A DNA stretch of 64,000 nucleotides from Protoeuglena noctilucae (GCA_958009085.1 OY253677.1:964564-1028563); one strand, 5' to 3'. Counted from the stretch's first letter, positions 1 to 12,149 are shown. Notes: generated by a model from the sequence alone, not told the origin. Program-made: numbers and translations.

Positions 1-1694
1 CCCCACGGGGTCTCCAGCCACGCGTGCTGCACTGACGGCCGCCGCCACCGCCAGACCGTGCCCCTCCCCCGCCAGGTGCGCGCAGACGAGGAGATCACGG
101 GCGTCGCCTGGGCTCAAAGGCTCATCGCCAGGCGAGGGCAGGCGGTGGATGGCGGCACGGGCTGCCGCCTGCAGCGCCACTGCAGCCCGGCCGCCGCCGC
201 CACGCCCTGCGCGGGACAGGGCCGCGATGGCGCGGATGGCCAGCGGGAGGTGGACGCGCCCCCTTGGCCAGTCCCCGTCCAGCTGCCCTGGCCCATCCAC
301 CGCGCCGCCCTCCCTGCTCCACGTGCCCAGGACCACCTGTTCCTCTGACAGGTACGCCAGCACGACGTCGGACAGCCTCTCATGCGTGCTGGGGTCCAGG
401 GTGGCGCCACTGGGAGTGCACAGGACGCCACGCTGTTTGTCAATGGGCATGCGTGGGTAGGGAACCGATGCGCCATGCGCAGGCGCCACCCTCACCTGTG
501 CAACAGGCGCACGGCGCCCTCCAGCAGACACGACGCGGCGTCGCGCCACGCCTGCCGCGCGCCCCTGCCCTTCCGCGCCAGTGCCGCGGCCGCCATGGGG
601 ACGGCCTCCGCTAAACACGGCCCCGCCTCCACCCCCACTGCCAGAGCCCCCCGCAGCACCTCGGCCCACATGCCCGCGCCCAGGGCCCCCTTCCCTGCCT
701 CCGCCGCGTACGCCACCGCTGCCCGCGCGTCACCCCACACCAGGCACGCCTTGACGCGGCCCTCGGGGGTCGCCCGCTGCAGCGTCGCGGCCTGGGCCTC
801 CCCTTCCACGGCCGCCAGCGACGCGGCGGGGAGCGCGGGGGCCACCGCGCGCACCACCAGGGCCACGTAGTCCTGCGATGATAGCAGACGCGACGTGAAC
901 AAACAAACAGAGAAGGGAGGTTCCGAGCGCAGCTGTGCTGCAGCCACGTCTCACCGGCCAGGGCAGCAGCCCCGCGAGCAGAAGCGTCTCCATGGAGTCC
1001 CCTGGGGCCTCGCCCCGCGTCCAGGCGTCCACGCTCGGGGCCAGGCGCCCGGCCACGTCCCTCGCGGCCGCCACCAGCTCCTCAGGAGGGGGCCTGCAGA
1101 CGGGAAGCGGAGCTTGGAGGTGTGGGGCCACAGTAGCAGTCGCGTCGCAGAAAGATGCATTGAGAGTTGCGCCACACAAGCCATCACTCACATGACCGCT
1201 CGCGCCGCTGCAGAGGGCAGGGCCGGCCGGGCACTCTTGGCCTGGCGCTGGCGGTCCACCCGTCTTGGCCCCGCGCTGCGCACGAGCTCAAAGGGCGGGA
1301 CGCCCAGCTGCAGCGACACGCCATAGCCGCCGAATGTGGGCCCCACCTCCTCCCCCGCGCGCGTGCTGAAGGCGGGCGGGCGACCTGACACGACGCCCGG
1401 GAAGACGCCCACCCCTGGGCCCCTCCGCTCCATCGCGTGCGCGCCGCGCCACACGCCGTCGCTTGAAAGGAAGCCATAGCACCGCATATCTCCACATTGT
1501 GCTTGCGATCCCGCCACAGACAGCCCGTGGCCGCCCCCACCACTCATGGCCGGGGACACGAGAGGGCCCAGCAGCGTGTCGCGTGCCGCAACCTCCCCAA
1601 GGATGAGTTGGAACGGAGGTATTCCTGGCACGCCGATATCCGCCTCCATGCGCGGCCCCATCCGGCCCGCCGGCGCCATCGCGGACCCCCGCAC
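1..1694 (-). CDS. Unidentified large helical protein, partial (runs off the left edge)
   Basis: Four exons join in phase on the minus strand: 1694-1192, 1093-955, 872-496 and 409-1, all flanked by GT/AG sites. The last exon is still open at the window edge, so the C terminus is missing. The reading is rich in Ala/Leu helical stretches (for example LAYLSEEQVVLG near 340) of the kind seen in HEAT or armadillo scaffolds, but I recognise no catalytic motif. Coding sequence probably continues upstream through an exon ending at 1805 (donor after CTCTACCAG) and perhaps to about 2170, where one frame reads like a beta-propeller strand (WAFSGHTCCLQRLF). The 5' end is not resolved and I give no function. 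Confidence 0.5.
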
Positions 1695-2572
1695 CTGCGC
1701 TCAAAGCACGCAAGGCTGCCGTCGCGCGCTGAGGCTTGCGACCGCCACGTCGACGGCACATCGCTACCCAATGCATGGGGATCGAGGCATCGCCGCAGTC
1801 TCACCTGGTAGAGAGCGCGCGGGTACTTCCATGCATGCGGGGACGGCGGCGGGTGGCTGGGCCAGGGCGCGCCTGGCCGGTTCGGTGGGCCGCGGGCGCC
1901 AATTGGACCACCTCCGTAGCGTCCTTGAAAAATCCATCGCGCCGTGTGGCCGGGAACGCGGACACCGTGCCCTGAGGGTCCGAGAAACGGTGAAGAGTGA
2001 TGGGCCCTGCACGCTCGCACACGAGGGTCGACCCGCTGAACAGCAACCAACAAGCCGCACCTGGTGCACTGCTGGATGCGACAAACAGTCGCTGCAAGCA
2101 GCACGTGTGGCCGCTGAACGCCCACGTCGTCATGGCAGGCCCCCAGGCCTGTGCAGCGCGCCCCAGTGAGGCATCCGCTGTAGGTATCAGCAGACCAAGG
2201 AAAACAGGAGACTGGGTGAGCCCCACGGGGGAACCACGCAACAGCCACTGGACTCGAGAACTCGGGATGTCCTTTGCTGAGAAAATGCCGCAGAAACAGA
2301 CTGTTGTTCTCACAGCGATGCTACCCTTTCGAGGTGAGTAGCCTGTTGGCGTGGTAGGCCCCGCAGTTGGCGGAGAAACGGAACTGAAGATGGCAGTGGC
2401 ACGCCAGTGGTGCTGGCGAGCGGCGCTTCTCAAGCTTGAATCCGAGTTGCGCCTCGCCACCTACACACCCCGTCGTCATCGCATCTGGACATCGACCCTT
2501 TGTCGGGGGGACGGGGCCCTGCCTTCCCGCTGAGTGCGGAGGTGCCGGCCCCGTCAACCCTGCCGCTCCACG
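1695..2572. other. 5' region of the left-edge gene and shared upstream region
   Basis: This stretch lies between the resolved exons of the left-edge minus-strand gene and the first exon of the plus-strand gene at 2573. The part below about 2170 probably holds further exons of the minus gene. From there to 2572 I see no convincing coding frame, so it is likely the divergent promoter region. Confidence 0.4.
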
Positions 2573-5500
2573 ATGCTATCTACGCCTCAGTGGCTATCCC
2601 GCCGTCGCTCCTTCGTTTGCGGCTCCCTGCGCGCATCTTTGCGTTGGCTTTCGGGGGTCCCCGAGACGGGGGGCGTCGCGTTCTCAGAGGCTGGGGAGTT
2701 TGTGGATCGCGATGGTCGATGGAAAGGCGATTTAATCGATGTGGGTCGGTACTGTGGCAGCTGGACGGTGGATGGGGCCGTGGGGAGGGCTGTCGAGGGC
2801 CAGGTGACGGGGGGAACAGCGGAGCGTGCTTATTGTGCCGCCACTCTCACTCTGCGTGACCGCCACGGCGTCTCGAGAACGCAGAGAGATGCAGAACGCG
2901 TCGCTCGGATGGCGCAGCGCCTGAGCCTCGCCGGTTTGCGGCTTGCGAGGGAGGGAGGGGCGGGCGTCGAGGGGCAGGGGACAGCGGAGGTGAGTTATGG
3001 CATCTTCGGCGGCTGCTGCGCTCCGGTCGCTCTGTTGCTGCCGATGAGCATCCTCGGGCGTCGTCGCAGGGAGCGGCACCGCGGTTGGCAACCCATGCTC
3101 TGCACCCTCAGCTGCTGCTGGAGGTGAGGGCATGCCTGGAGGGAGAGGGGCAGCTGTTCTGTCAGGGGCCCAACGACACCAGGCATTTGGCAATGAGCAC
3201 TTTGGATAAGGACCATTCACGACAGCTACCGCCTGTCTCGCAGGAGACGCTCCTGGCCATCCGGGGTCCCCGGCCGGACGAAGGGGCGGCCACGTGGGTG
3301 GTCTCGCGCTGTGAGGGGCCCCTGCGGCGTCTCGCGTCCGCGTCTCCTTTGGCTGCGAGCACTCTCGTCGAGGGCATGACCAGCATCCTCATGCGACGCG
3401 CGGAGGGCGCGGGGTGAGCCTGCATGGACGGTGGCCCTAGCCATGGAGTGGCGCAGCGTCGGCCCTGGTCTCTCGGTGGTTCAACCCCCTTTTTGTGCTA
3501 TGAAAAGCATGATTGCACTTTGCTCGCAGGGACCACGTGGTGGGGGAGGACGACGCTTTGGCCCTCCCACGCGCTGCGGCCCTCTTTGCCGAGGCACACG
3601 CGGCCGCGCAGGGGCGCCTGACGGACGCGGACGGACCCGGGTGGCGCGCGGCCTTGCGCCTGCTCCGCGCCGCCCTGCACCTCCTGCGCGCCCACCGGGC
3701 CCTGGAGTGGGCGGGGGGCGAGGGGGCCGGCCTGTCCCTTGCCACGCTGGAGGCCGTGCGCGGAGCAATGGTGGGCCTGGCCACGGGTCGATCCGTGCCC
3801 TTAGACGCCCTCCCCGTCGACGACATGGCCCTCTTCTGGCGCCGCGTCGCGGGGGGGCTGCGGTACGCCCTGCTCTTCGACAAGGGGTGAGGGCAGGCGC
3901 AGCGCAGGTGGTCGATGCCTACTTGCCGTGATGTCTGCGAATTACCATGCTGCGTGCCCCCGCAGTCGCCCCTCGCGCCCCTGGCTGGGCCACGGCGACC
4001 TGTCCCGCGTCTTGGGCATCCTGGGGGAGCACCTGAGCCTGGCCGGGGGTGACCCTCGGCGCGTGGTGCATGGGACGGACGCCGCGCGGCTGGTCGACTG
4101 CCTGGGCAGAACAGCGTACTTGCCGAGCACTGCTGAGGCACAGGTCGTGGCGACGCTCTTCGAGTGAGCCAGTGCAGCGCAGCGAGTGACTGGTGCGGGT
4201 GTCATGCCGTGCAAACTAGGATCCAATCATACTGAAACCCTCCCCTGCCCAGTGTCGTCGCGGGCTGGCTCTCTGAGTCGGGCCACCAGCTGCACCGCTC
4301 CTCGCCGCCATCCGAGGCTGCACAGCGCCAGGCCAGGTTCCGCCGACAGAGGACGGGCACGTCTGCGGTGACGCCAAAGGACCAGCACATGGTGGACGGC
4401 CTGCTGGGGGGGATGCTGGCGTACGCAGCTCAGGTAGGAGCACAGTGCAGCGTCATGCCAGTGCACCGCACATCAGCATGCGCTCGCCTGTGCTCACCTT
4501 TTTAGCATGCCCCTCACTGCGCAGGCCCGCCCCGACCCCCACTCCCCGGAGATGCGCCGCTTCCTCTCCGCCCTGGCCAGCGTCGCCCACCTCCTCGGAC
4601 CTGCCCTCCTGTCCGAGGCGCTCTACCACCTCCGGGACTGGCTGGGGAGGGGCGCCCTCGCAGACAAGGGCCACGGTCCCCAGGTGTGACGCCCCTGCAG
4701 TCTGCGTGTGTCGATCATCACGATTAGACGCCACTGCATGACTCTGCTTGTGTGTTTGTCATGCTCACCGCTGCATGCCCCCTTGCACGAGGCTTTGCAG
4801 GAGGCCCACGATGCCCTGGGTCGGCTGCTCGAGGCGATGGACCCGGGCAAGGAATTTTGCGCCTCGCGGGCCCTCATTGCCTGCGCCAACCTCGGCTACA
4901 CCCTCCCCACGGCCTTCCTCGCCGCCTGCGAGCCGGCCATCGTCAGCGGCCTCCAAAGGTGTGGCAGCTTAGCCACCTTAACAATGCCTCACATCGCCTG
5001 CGCCCATGCTGCTCCACCTGCACCCGTGCCACCCTGCCTGCACCCGTGCCGCCCCTTGCCCACACCCGCAGCCTCGACCTGCGCATGGCGCGCATCTCCG
5101 CTGCTGCCTTCTTCGCCCACGGCTACGTCCCCGGGGAGGCCTTCCGGGCGTCGCTCCTCAGCAAGGCACAGGCGTCGATGGCGAGTGGCGCGTGGGCTGA
5201 TGACACTGAGAGGGCCTTTGCCCCGGCAGAGACGCTGCGGGCGCTGGTGTCGTGGGGGCACGATGTGGGGGAAGCCGAGGCGTGCCGTCTGGCGGAGGGC
5301 TTGCTTCGGGAGGCCGAGGGGGCCGCGGAGGGCGTGGGAGGGGGAGTTTCAAAGACACCGCAGGAGGCGTGGGCGCGGTGGCGGGACATCTCGCTCCCCC
5401 TGGTCATGTGCATGGAGGCGGCGCTGGTGGCCGGGTGGGAGGGCCTCCTGCGTCGCGCCACGGTGGCGGCGCTGGGTGCCGTGTCGCGATCCAGGAACCC

Positions 5501-6272
5501 TCAGATGGACTGGCACAGGTGGGGTTAGGGAGGAAGAGGTGGTCAATACTCGCAGTGACGCGGGGTGCGGATGTGACCCGCCCTTTCCCTCCGCGATCGC
5601 AGGGCCTTGCAGGGGGCCCTACCGGGGCGGCCAGGGGAAGCGGGGGACCCCGGGGCCACGGCGGGGGGAGGAGGGGCGCCGGTGGTCGGGTGGCATGCGT
5701 ACGCATGCATGGTCCTGGCCGCGTCGGTTCTGCGACTGGAGCGCAGCGCACACCGCGCGGCCCTGACCCCGGCCACCCTCCACGAGGGTCTGCGGCTGGC
5801 GGTGCTCTCGGGACTGTCCGCGTCCCTGGCGCGCCTCAGCTGGGCCCTGGCTGCCGACGCCCGCTTCTCCGCGCGCCTGGAGGGCCTGCGCCGCGCCCTC
5901 ACCGCTGCCGGGACTGGGACCGTCGCCCCCCACCTGTGCCTGGTGATGCAGGGGCCCGCGGGACAGCCCCTGGTGCTGGGGTGGTGCCCCCTGGCCGTCA
6001 CGGCATGCGGCCGCACCGTGGGGGTCCTCCCCGCCCTGTCCAGGGGCGCCCTGGCCTGCACTGCGGAGGGGCGCACGGTGGCGGTGGGCATCGACCGCCT
6101 CCTGGCCGTGGCAGCCGAGTGCATGGGACAGCAGGTGGTGCACGTGTGCCCTTGGGGACAGGACCCCGAGGTGGCGGGGGAGGAGGCGGTGCGGGCGGTG
6201 GTGCGCGCTTTGGGGGAGGGGCGGGACGAGGAGGGGAGCGGGGAGGGTGAGAGCTACGGCGGGGTGTCATGA
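2573..6272 (+). CDS. Putative organellar helical-repeat protein with a RAP-like C terminus
   Basis: Ten exons join in phase to 936 residues: 2573-2989, 3070-3123, 3244-3413, 3530-3886, 3966-4163, 4253-4433, 4525-4683, 4801-4958, 5072-5518 and 5603-6272. All nine introns are GT-AG. The N terminus (LSRRRSFVCGSLRASLRWLS) is basic and Ser/Arg-rich, as in mitochondrial or chloroplast transit peptides. The middle is made of Ala/Leu-rich helices of the type found in OPR and FAST-kinase-like RNA-binding proteins. The last 100 residues include a hydrophobic and acidic pattern (GIDRLLAVAAECMGQQVV, then HVCPWGQD) that loosely matches the nuclease-like RAP fold. Family assignment is inference; no repeat consensus is clear by eye. 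If right, it would act on organellar RNA. Confidence 0.6.
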
Positions 6273-6425
6273 GGTAGAACTGGCATGCCCTGATGCAATG
6301 CGACCATTCAAAGCCTGCTCTCGGCCAAAACGCAAAGATGGCGACCGCAGCAGCAACAGCTCTACACAAGTGCTTCTCACAGCAAATGCGGCGATATGTC
6401 GGCATAGCAAAACGTTGGCAACCAC

Positions 6426-7784
6426 TCACGGCTGACGCGTCTGTTTTGACGCGTCGCCGCCGCCCTCAGCCGTGCCTTCCCCCTTGTCCTCTCCCTCCAC
6501 ATGGATGGTGTCTGAAATGCTGTAACCCTCGTCGGGGATGTTGGGAGGGTTGCGGCCCTTGGCAGGGGCCGCCATGGTGCGCCAGTCTTGCCCCAGAGTG
6601 GGGCTGTGGCCGGGTGTGGTGCCCCAGACGTGGCCGTTCAGGTAGCGAGTGGAGTCGAACGCCTCGTCCTGGCGACGCCCCACGTCCGTGGCAGAGTAGC
6701 CAGACCGCGTGACGAAACCTGGTCACAGAAGGAGAGGGGCACGTGTCATATCTGTGTGCCATTCAAATCCATGGCACGGCACGGAAGGGTCGTCGGCCCG
6801 CACCTGCGCGGGCCTGCTCGGCGGCTTCATCGCATGCAGGACGAGCCCTGCCCCCCTGCGTGCGCTGGGACGGGGGTCTCGGGGACAAGGGGGGCCTCTG
6901 ACTCTGCCAGCAGGCACCCGTGGGTATGCCAGGCGCCACGTACATCACCAGCACACCCAGCACGCGCCCCTCACCTCCGCCCTTCTCCCCCGACCCATTG
7001 TCCTGCAGGTACGCCTGCCACAGCACCTCCTTGGCGGACGCAGTGTGGCTCGTTACCCTGGCCAGCCCTGCCAGGTCCTCCGGGTCCATCCGCATGGCGT
7101 CCTTGGCTGCGTCGTCCGACTCCGCCAGCACCAGGATGGGCTGCCCCACCTCCACGTGCTGCCCCTCCTCCACCAGCAGCCGCCCCACGTAGCCCTCGTC
7201 CGCCAGCTCCACTTGCAGCCGCGACACGCCCGCCAACTTGCCCACCTTCTCCCCCGGCGGGACCAGGTTATCCGTCTCGACCTCCGCCACAACCGCGTTG
7301 GCCGGCACAAAGTCGCCGTGCGCGACCTTCCAATGCGCCACCCGCCCCGACGTCATCTCGTGGCTGAGCTTCGGCATCTTTAGGAACGCCACCCGGTCTG
7401 CGGAGTCTTGAAGGGCCTCGATCGACACCGAAGGCCCATTGTCATAACCACTAGCACATACAAAAACAGTACAGTCGCGTGGAGACCATCGACGGCCTCG
7501 GCGCGGGCCCCAGCCTCGCCTTTGATGGCCGCTGCCGTGCTCGCCGCCCGCGAGGCGAACGCAGGAGATAGGGGGGCGCGATCGAGCACATTCGTCGCAA
7601 CGCCTTCGATTGGCGACACGCCGGGTGAAGGCCCGCGCTGAACGAATGCGCCGGGCAGAGTCGATGCACCTCCACACAGCACGACCGCGCCAACAGCGCC
7701 GACGTCGCGCCGAAGGCTCGCGCCCGATGCAGCCCCGAAGAGCCGCATGCTCACGGGCAGGAGGCGCGCGCAGGATGGCGGCAT
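6426..7784 (-). CDS. Mitochondrial-type protein with a lipoyl-like domain lacking the usual lysine
   Basis: Three exons (7784-7520, 7397-6975, 6718-6426) join in phase to 326 residues. The first intron has a GC donor. The leader (MPPSCARLLPVSMRLFGAA) is Arg/Ala/Ser-rich with few acids, like a mitochondrial presequence; the ATG at 7748 is an alternative start. Residues 89-175 match the biotinyl/lipoyl fold: FLKMPKLSHEMTSG, then EVETD, then VGRLLVEEGQHVEVGQPI. In dihydrolipoamide acyltransferases the ETD is followed by the lipoylated Lys; here residue 132 is Asn, and about 14 extra residues follow. The roughly 120-residue tail (GYSATDVGRRQDEAFDS) has no acyltransferase or E3-binding domain that I can recognise. 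It may be a structural subunit of a 2-oxoacid dehydrogenase or another mitochondrial complex. Confidence 0.75.
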
Positions 7785-8153
7785 GGCGCCCAGAATGCGT
7801 GGAGGTGGACAGCGCCAACTGGAAACACCGTCAACAGGGCCCAGCCCTTTCACGCCGTCGGATGGACCGGCACAACTGGGCTCGCAGGACGTGCACGGAC
7901 AGTCTCATGGGCGAAACGTGTCCATGACCAGCGTCATGCATGCGCCAGTGTTTACCAGGTGTCGTGTCTTAGTGCTGTGCACTGTGCACGTGGGGCGCGA
8001 TCTCCTCGTCTCGACTCTATGGCCTTTCAAAGAGGGTCCATCCCGGTTGCCCACCCCCAGCGTGCAGGCACGGCAGTCGTCGGCGGCACCCTCCCGCCAG
8101 GCCACGCTCCCCAGTCAACAAACCAGCATAAACCCCAGGGCCGACGCGTTGGC
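7785..8153. other. Intergenic, no gene seen
   Basis: This lies between the lipoyl-like gene start and the eS25 stop codon, both on the minus strand. It should hold the 3' UTR of eS25 and the promoter of the lipoyl-like gene. I see no coding frame with splice support. Confidence 0.6.
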
Positions 8154-9098
8154 CTACTCGGCGCTGCCGCCGACCGCCCGCGTGTAGATGGCCTGCGCAT
8201 GGTGCACGTTGACGGGCTTGATCGCGCCCTTGGCCAGGAGCTCCTTCAGCGCGGCGCGGGCCAGCGAGCCCGAGATCCGGAGGCGGTCCGACAGAGTGGA
8301 GACCGTGATGAGCTTGGACTTGACAACCTCGTTGTTGAGCTGCGGGGACGAGGCGGGGACGAGCGGAGGATTGAGCCAAGCGACGGGCCGGCGCACGGCC
8401 GCCTAGCAAAGCTGTTACAGATGCAGGAAAGCCCGCATGCAGAGGCCAGGAGCGCAAGGCCGGCGCAAGGAGAGGGTGCCAACCGGGGGCTGCCGACCGC
8501 TGCACCGTGTGCCAAGGCGGGCGCCCGCACCTTCTCGTACGTGGCCTTGTCGAAGAGGACTAAGTTGTTGACCTTCTCCTTCAGCTTGCCCTGCAGGAAG
8601 CACCGGGGACGGGCCGAGGTTGCCCGGTGTGCAGAAAGCGACGGTCGCAGGGCCGAAGGCACCCACGCCGGGGCGGGAGAGCCCCCGCGGAGAGCCCAGC
8701 GAGCGAGAGACACGATCACAGGGCTGAGCACGCCTCGCAGCTCGCCTTCGACCACTTCTTCTTCTTCCCCTTGGACGCGTTGGCCGCGGCCAGGGCCTTG
8801 GCGGCCTTGGACGCCTGGATCTTCGGCGGCTGCGGGCAACGCGACGAGGAGGCCGTTTACTACCAGGCCAGGCGCGACGCTCAGCCCCGACGGCCCCGGG
8901 GCGCTGCAACGCGGCCAGAAGGGGCAGGCGGGTCGGCGTGGCGGGAAACGCGCGCGGAGGCGGGCCGACGACCTCTCATGAGATCAAGCAACAAGTTCAC
9001 GGGCAAGGATGCCCGAGGGGAGCGCGAACGGCCCAGTCGTGGCTAGTCGTCCCGCGTCGTCGACGGCGGGGGCCACGGTGGCGCTCATCGCTCACCAT
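8154..9098 (-). CDS. RPS25: 40S ribosomal protein eS25
   Basis: Four exons join to 110 residues: 9098-9096 (the ATG alone), 8829-8746, 8590-8531 and 8339-8154. The start is fixed by the splice: ATG, then a GT donor, then CCGCCGAAG, which gives the eukaryotic eS25 start MPPK. The product has the Lys-rich linker GKKKKWSK, then NNLVLFDKATYEK, then the winged-helix part SDRLRISGSLARAALKELL and the end AIYTRA, all typical of eS25. Intron 2 begins with GC (AAG/GCGAGC). The protein binds the head of the small subunit near the E site and, in other eukaryotes, helps IRES-driven initiation. Length is normal for the family (about 105-125). Confidence 0.95.
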
Positions 9099-9256
9099 TT
9101 TGGCGTCTTTTTCCCTCCGAAAGGCAGGACCCGGGCGCCCGGCCCTCCTCTTGGCGCTCCCGGTCGAGTCAGGTGCTGCGCCAGAAAAAAGTTTCAATCG
9201 AGGGGGACCCAAGGGCCCGAAAAGTCGCCGCTTCGACGCGTCCCACCCCGCGCGAC

Positions 9257-11726
9257 TCAGGCTAATGGCACGGCGAGGTCTTTGCGCGCCGTGGCGATGA
9301 TCTCGGCCATCGGGGCGTCCGTTTTCAGCGCCTCGGTCGAGAACTGGGTCAGGCTCGCCGCGAAACCGCGCAGCCGCAGTGCGTCCACCATGCTCGCAGG
9401 GCTGCGTGGGCAGCGTGGGCGGGGAGGGTCTGGTGGTGCCCAAAACAACTGCCCTGGGAGGGGTGCAAACGCGCGCATGGCTGCTCCCTCACCTGGGCGT
9501 CTCGCGGAGACGTCCGAGACGCGCCACGTCCGCCACGGGCACGTACCACGGCGGGAGGGCCGCGTCCCCCTCCTCGTCCATCGCGGCCAGCACGGAGGCG
9601 AGCTGCCCCTCCCGCACCCGCCCTCGCTTGGGCAGCGGGAATTCGCAGTCGCTGCCCGCGCTGCCAGCCTCGTCACGCGGCAACGCAACCCGAGCGGCGC
9701 TGTCCCCGCCCCTGCCCCCCCTCGCCACCTCCCCCGCCAGCCCGTCCACTTTGTCAAAGAGTGCCACGAACTCCTCCACAATGTCCGACACGTCCACCAC
9801 CTCGTCCTCGTCCCCCTCCTCCGCCCCCTTGACGGCCGCCATCACCGGCCCCGGCAGCGGACCCCGACTCTCTGTGCTGCCTGCTTGAAGAGCCCCCCCT
9901 GCCGCCCCTTGGGAATCCCCCACTGCCCCCTGGTGCCGACTTGGTGGGCTGGCGCCATTGGCCCACCCCCGCGCCACAGCCTCGTGGGCCAGCCGCGCAA
10001 CGAACGCCCGCGAATGCAGCGGCCCCACCCAAAGTGGCCCCTGCACGACGACGCTGTCCGGGTCCACCTCGGGCCCCACCAGCGCCGCCGCAGATGCGAG
10101 CCTGCGTGCGCGGAGATCGGCTCATCGATGCACCGAATAGGTCCATTCGCACCCAGCGCAAGCCAAGTGCGCGGCGGCACCTCTCAATGGGCACCACGGC
10201 CCAGTCTCCCGACGCAGGGTCGTGCGCGATGTACGCGATGGCCTCCGCGGCCCCCACGGCCTCCCTCCCGCGGCTCTGGAAGGTACACCGAAGCACGGGC
10301 CCGTGGGACGAATACTGGCTGAAGGCCGGCTCCAGCCGCACGCCCTGCTGACTCGCAGCCAGCACCGTGCGCGCGATGAGGGCCCTGCGGGGTGAGGGAG
10401 CAGGCGCGACGATGACGAGGCGGGCGAAGCAGCGTCGCGGCGCCGCGCCCGTGGTGTGCCGGGCGTCACCTCAAGACCAGCTCGTCCCCGCACGGCCCGG
10501 GCAGCACGGCCGCCCCAAGGTGGGCGAGGCACTGGGCGGGGCGGTGGCCCCCGCACGCCGGCCCATCCGACACGGCCACCGTCAGCAGCCCCCCGAACCT
10601 CAAGGCGCCGACGGCCGGGGTCAGCACCGCCCCCGGCAGTCCAAACGCATCCACATCGACGACGTCCATGAAGTCCTCGGACAGGAAGGCGTGGGCCAGG
10701 ACGCGGGAGGCGTCGAAGTGCGACACCCGCCAGGGGACCGCCCCGTTTGGCAGCCCCAGCCCTGCCCAGTGGTGGGACGAGGCCTTGGGCTCCCAGGCCA
10801 ACCTGAGGAGGGCATGGGGAGCAGGTAACGGCGCTGGCGGCACGGGGAGGGTGACATCGTCGGTAGGTTCGCACGCTGTCGTGAGATGAGTCCGAAGGGG
10901 GTGAGGGGCGTGCATCTGCAGCACATGCTTCTCACCCCTGCAGCCCCTCCAGCTTGACCCCCTGGACGGACCCAGTCTGGTTGCAGCTTTCGTCCGATGT
11001 CCCCTCTCGCCCATCGCCCTCAACCTGGCCCAGGGCGTCCGTGGCACCCTGGCGCTGGTCCGCCCGCAGCTGTGCCGCCCGCCTGCATATTGCCCACGAC
11101 CACGTCGTGAGAATTTGGGTTGGCGTCGTTTGCCCACACAAAGTCCGCGTTCGCCTGCACCAGATATCGGCCGGCGCTGCGGGAAGCGGGAAAGGCGCGC
11201 TTGGCACGGCAGCCCCCTCACGCTCCGCTGGCAGCCCTGCGTCACTCACCGGACTCCGCAGCCAGTCATGAGGTCCAACACGCGCAGCCTCCCCGTATCT
11301 TTCCGAACCACCGACGCGGCCAGCACGGCCAGGTCCCTGCGCGGGCGCGGCGGCTGTTGACCTTCGGTGGCTGCTTTACTCGCTGGCCACTCGCCATCCA
11401 CAGCGCGGCGAGGGTGGCTCGCACCTGGCAACCGCGCTCTCGTCCCGATAGAAGAGGGAACCATCGGAAAACTCAAAGCCGCGCTCGCATCGGAGATGCG
11501 CGCCTTCCTCGGCATCCGGGCGTGCCTGTGCGTTGGCCGTAGCTGCCGCGCCCGGCCGACAGATGTGGCGACTTCCCGATGTCCTCAAGTGCCGGTAGAG
11601 CCTCCCGCCCGACGAAGCCACCAGTCTACTACAGCGGAGACGGCCGGGGTCGGGCGGCCCGCAGACAGGGAGAGCGCGCGATATAGCATGCGCGCCGGCC
11701 CAACAGGAGGGCCCGGGCGCAGCCAT
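9257..11726 (-). CDS. TRM1: TRM1-like tRNA (guanine26-N2)-dimethyltransferase
   Basis: Eight exons join in phase to 604 residues: 11726-11425, 11336-11250, 11176-11083, 10976-10936, 10802-10470, 10384-10181, 10101-9493 and 9401-9257. Intron 3 has a GC donor. A transit-like leader of about 75 residues precedes ERGFEFSDGSLFYRDESAV. The SAM pocket follows (RLRVLDLMTGCGVR, then VWANDANPNS), then the catalytic DVVDVDAFGLPG, GGHRPAQ and QYSSHGPVLRC. These match the plant second TRM1 type rather than yeast Trm1. The usual CxxC zinc site after the SHGP segment is not visible. The C-terminal domain (VVVQGPLWVGPLHS to ARKDLAVPLA) is complete, with an acidic insertion. Likely role: N2,N2-dimethylguanosine formation, possibly in an organelle. 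Confidence 0.88.
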
Positions 11727-12149
11727 CGTCAGTGACGGATGGCAGTGACGAGGTGCGCTTTTGCGATATCACACTGATATTGCACTCAACCCGTACACCT
11801 GACCCAGCTCAGCGAAGAGGCGGCGAAGAGATGATGGATGTGGGGGGCGGGGAGAAGGAAGCAAGCGAAGGTTGCTGGTGTGAACCGTATGGGCGCGCAC
11901 GCTCGCAGTCATGCCAGGCGCAGCGCCAGTGGGCTCCTTGCTGGCGAGGCTGGACCATCTTTTTTCATGGCGCTTACGTGTGCCTCGCTGCAAACACGTC
12001 AGTGACACATCGGTCACCCCTGCATGACGTGACATCGCTTCGTTCGCCCTCCCGCCCAACGAGAGTTTGAGTGCGACAGCTCTACTGGCGGAGGCCGGGG
12101 GGCTCGCCGCGCCCGCGTCCCGGGAGCTGAGACGACTTCGCGGCTCGCT
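11727..12149. other. Divergent promoter region between TRM1-like and CTF18 genes
   Basis: These 423 bases separate two start codons that face away from each other. I see no spliced coding frame and no clear TATA box. It most likely contains both promoters and 5' UTRs. Confidence 0.6.

Noticed and set aside
4708-5766. A 352-codon plus-strand frame
   Set aside because: It crosses splice sites of the 936-residue gene in the wrong frame; the spliced frame has consistent phases across ten exons.
9009-10322. A 437-codon plus-strand frame
   Set aside because: It is antisense to the TRM1-like exons, which carry clear conserved motifs.
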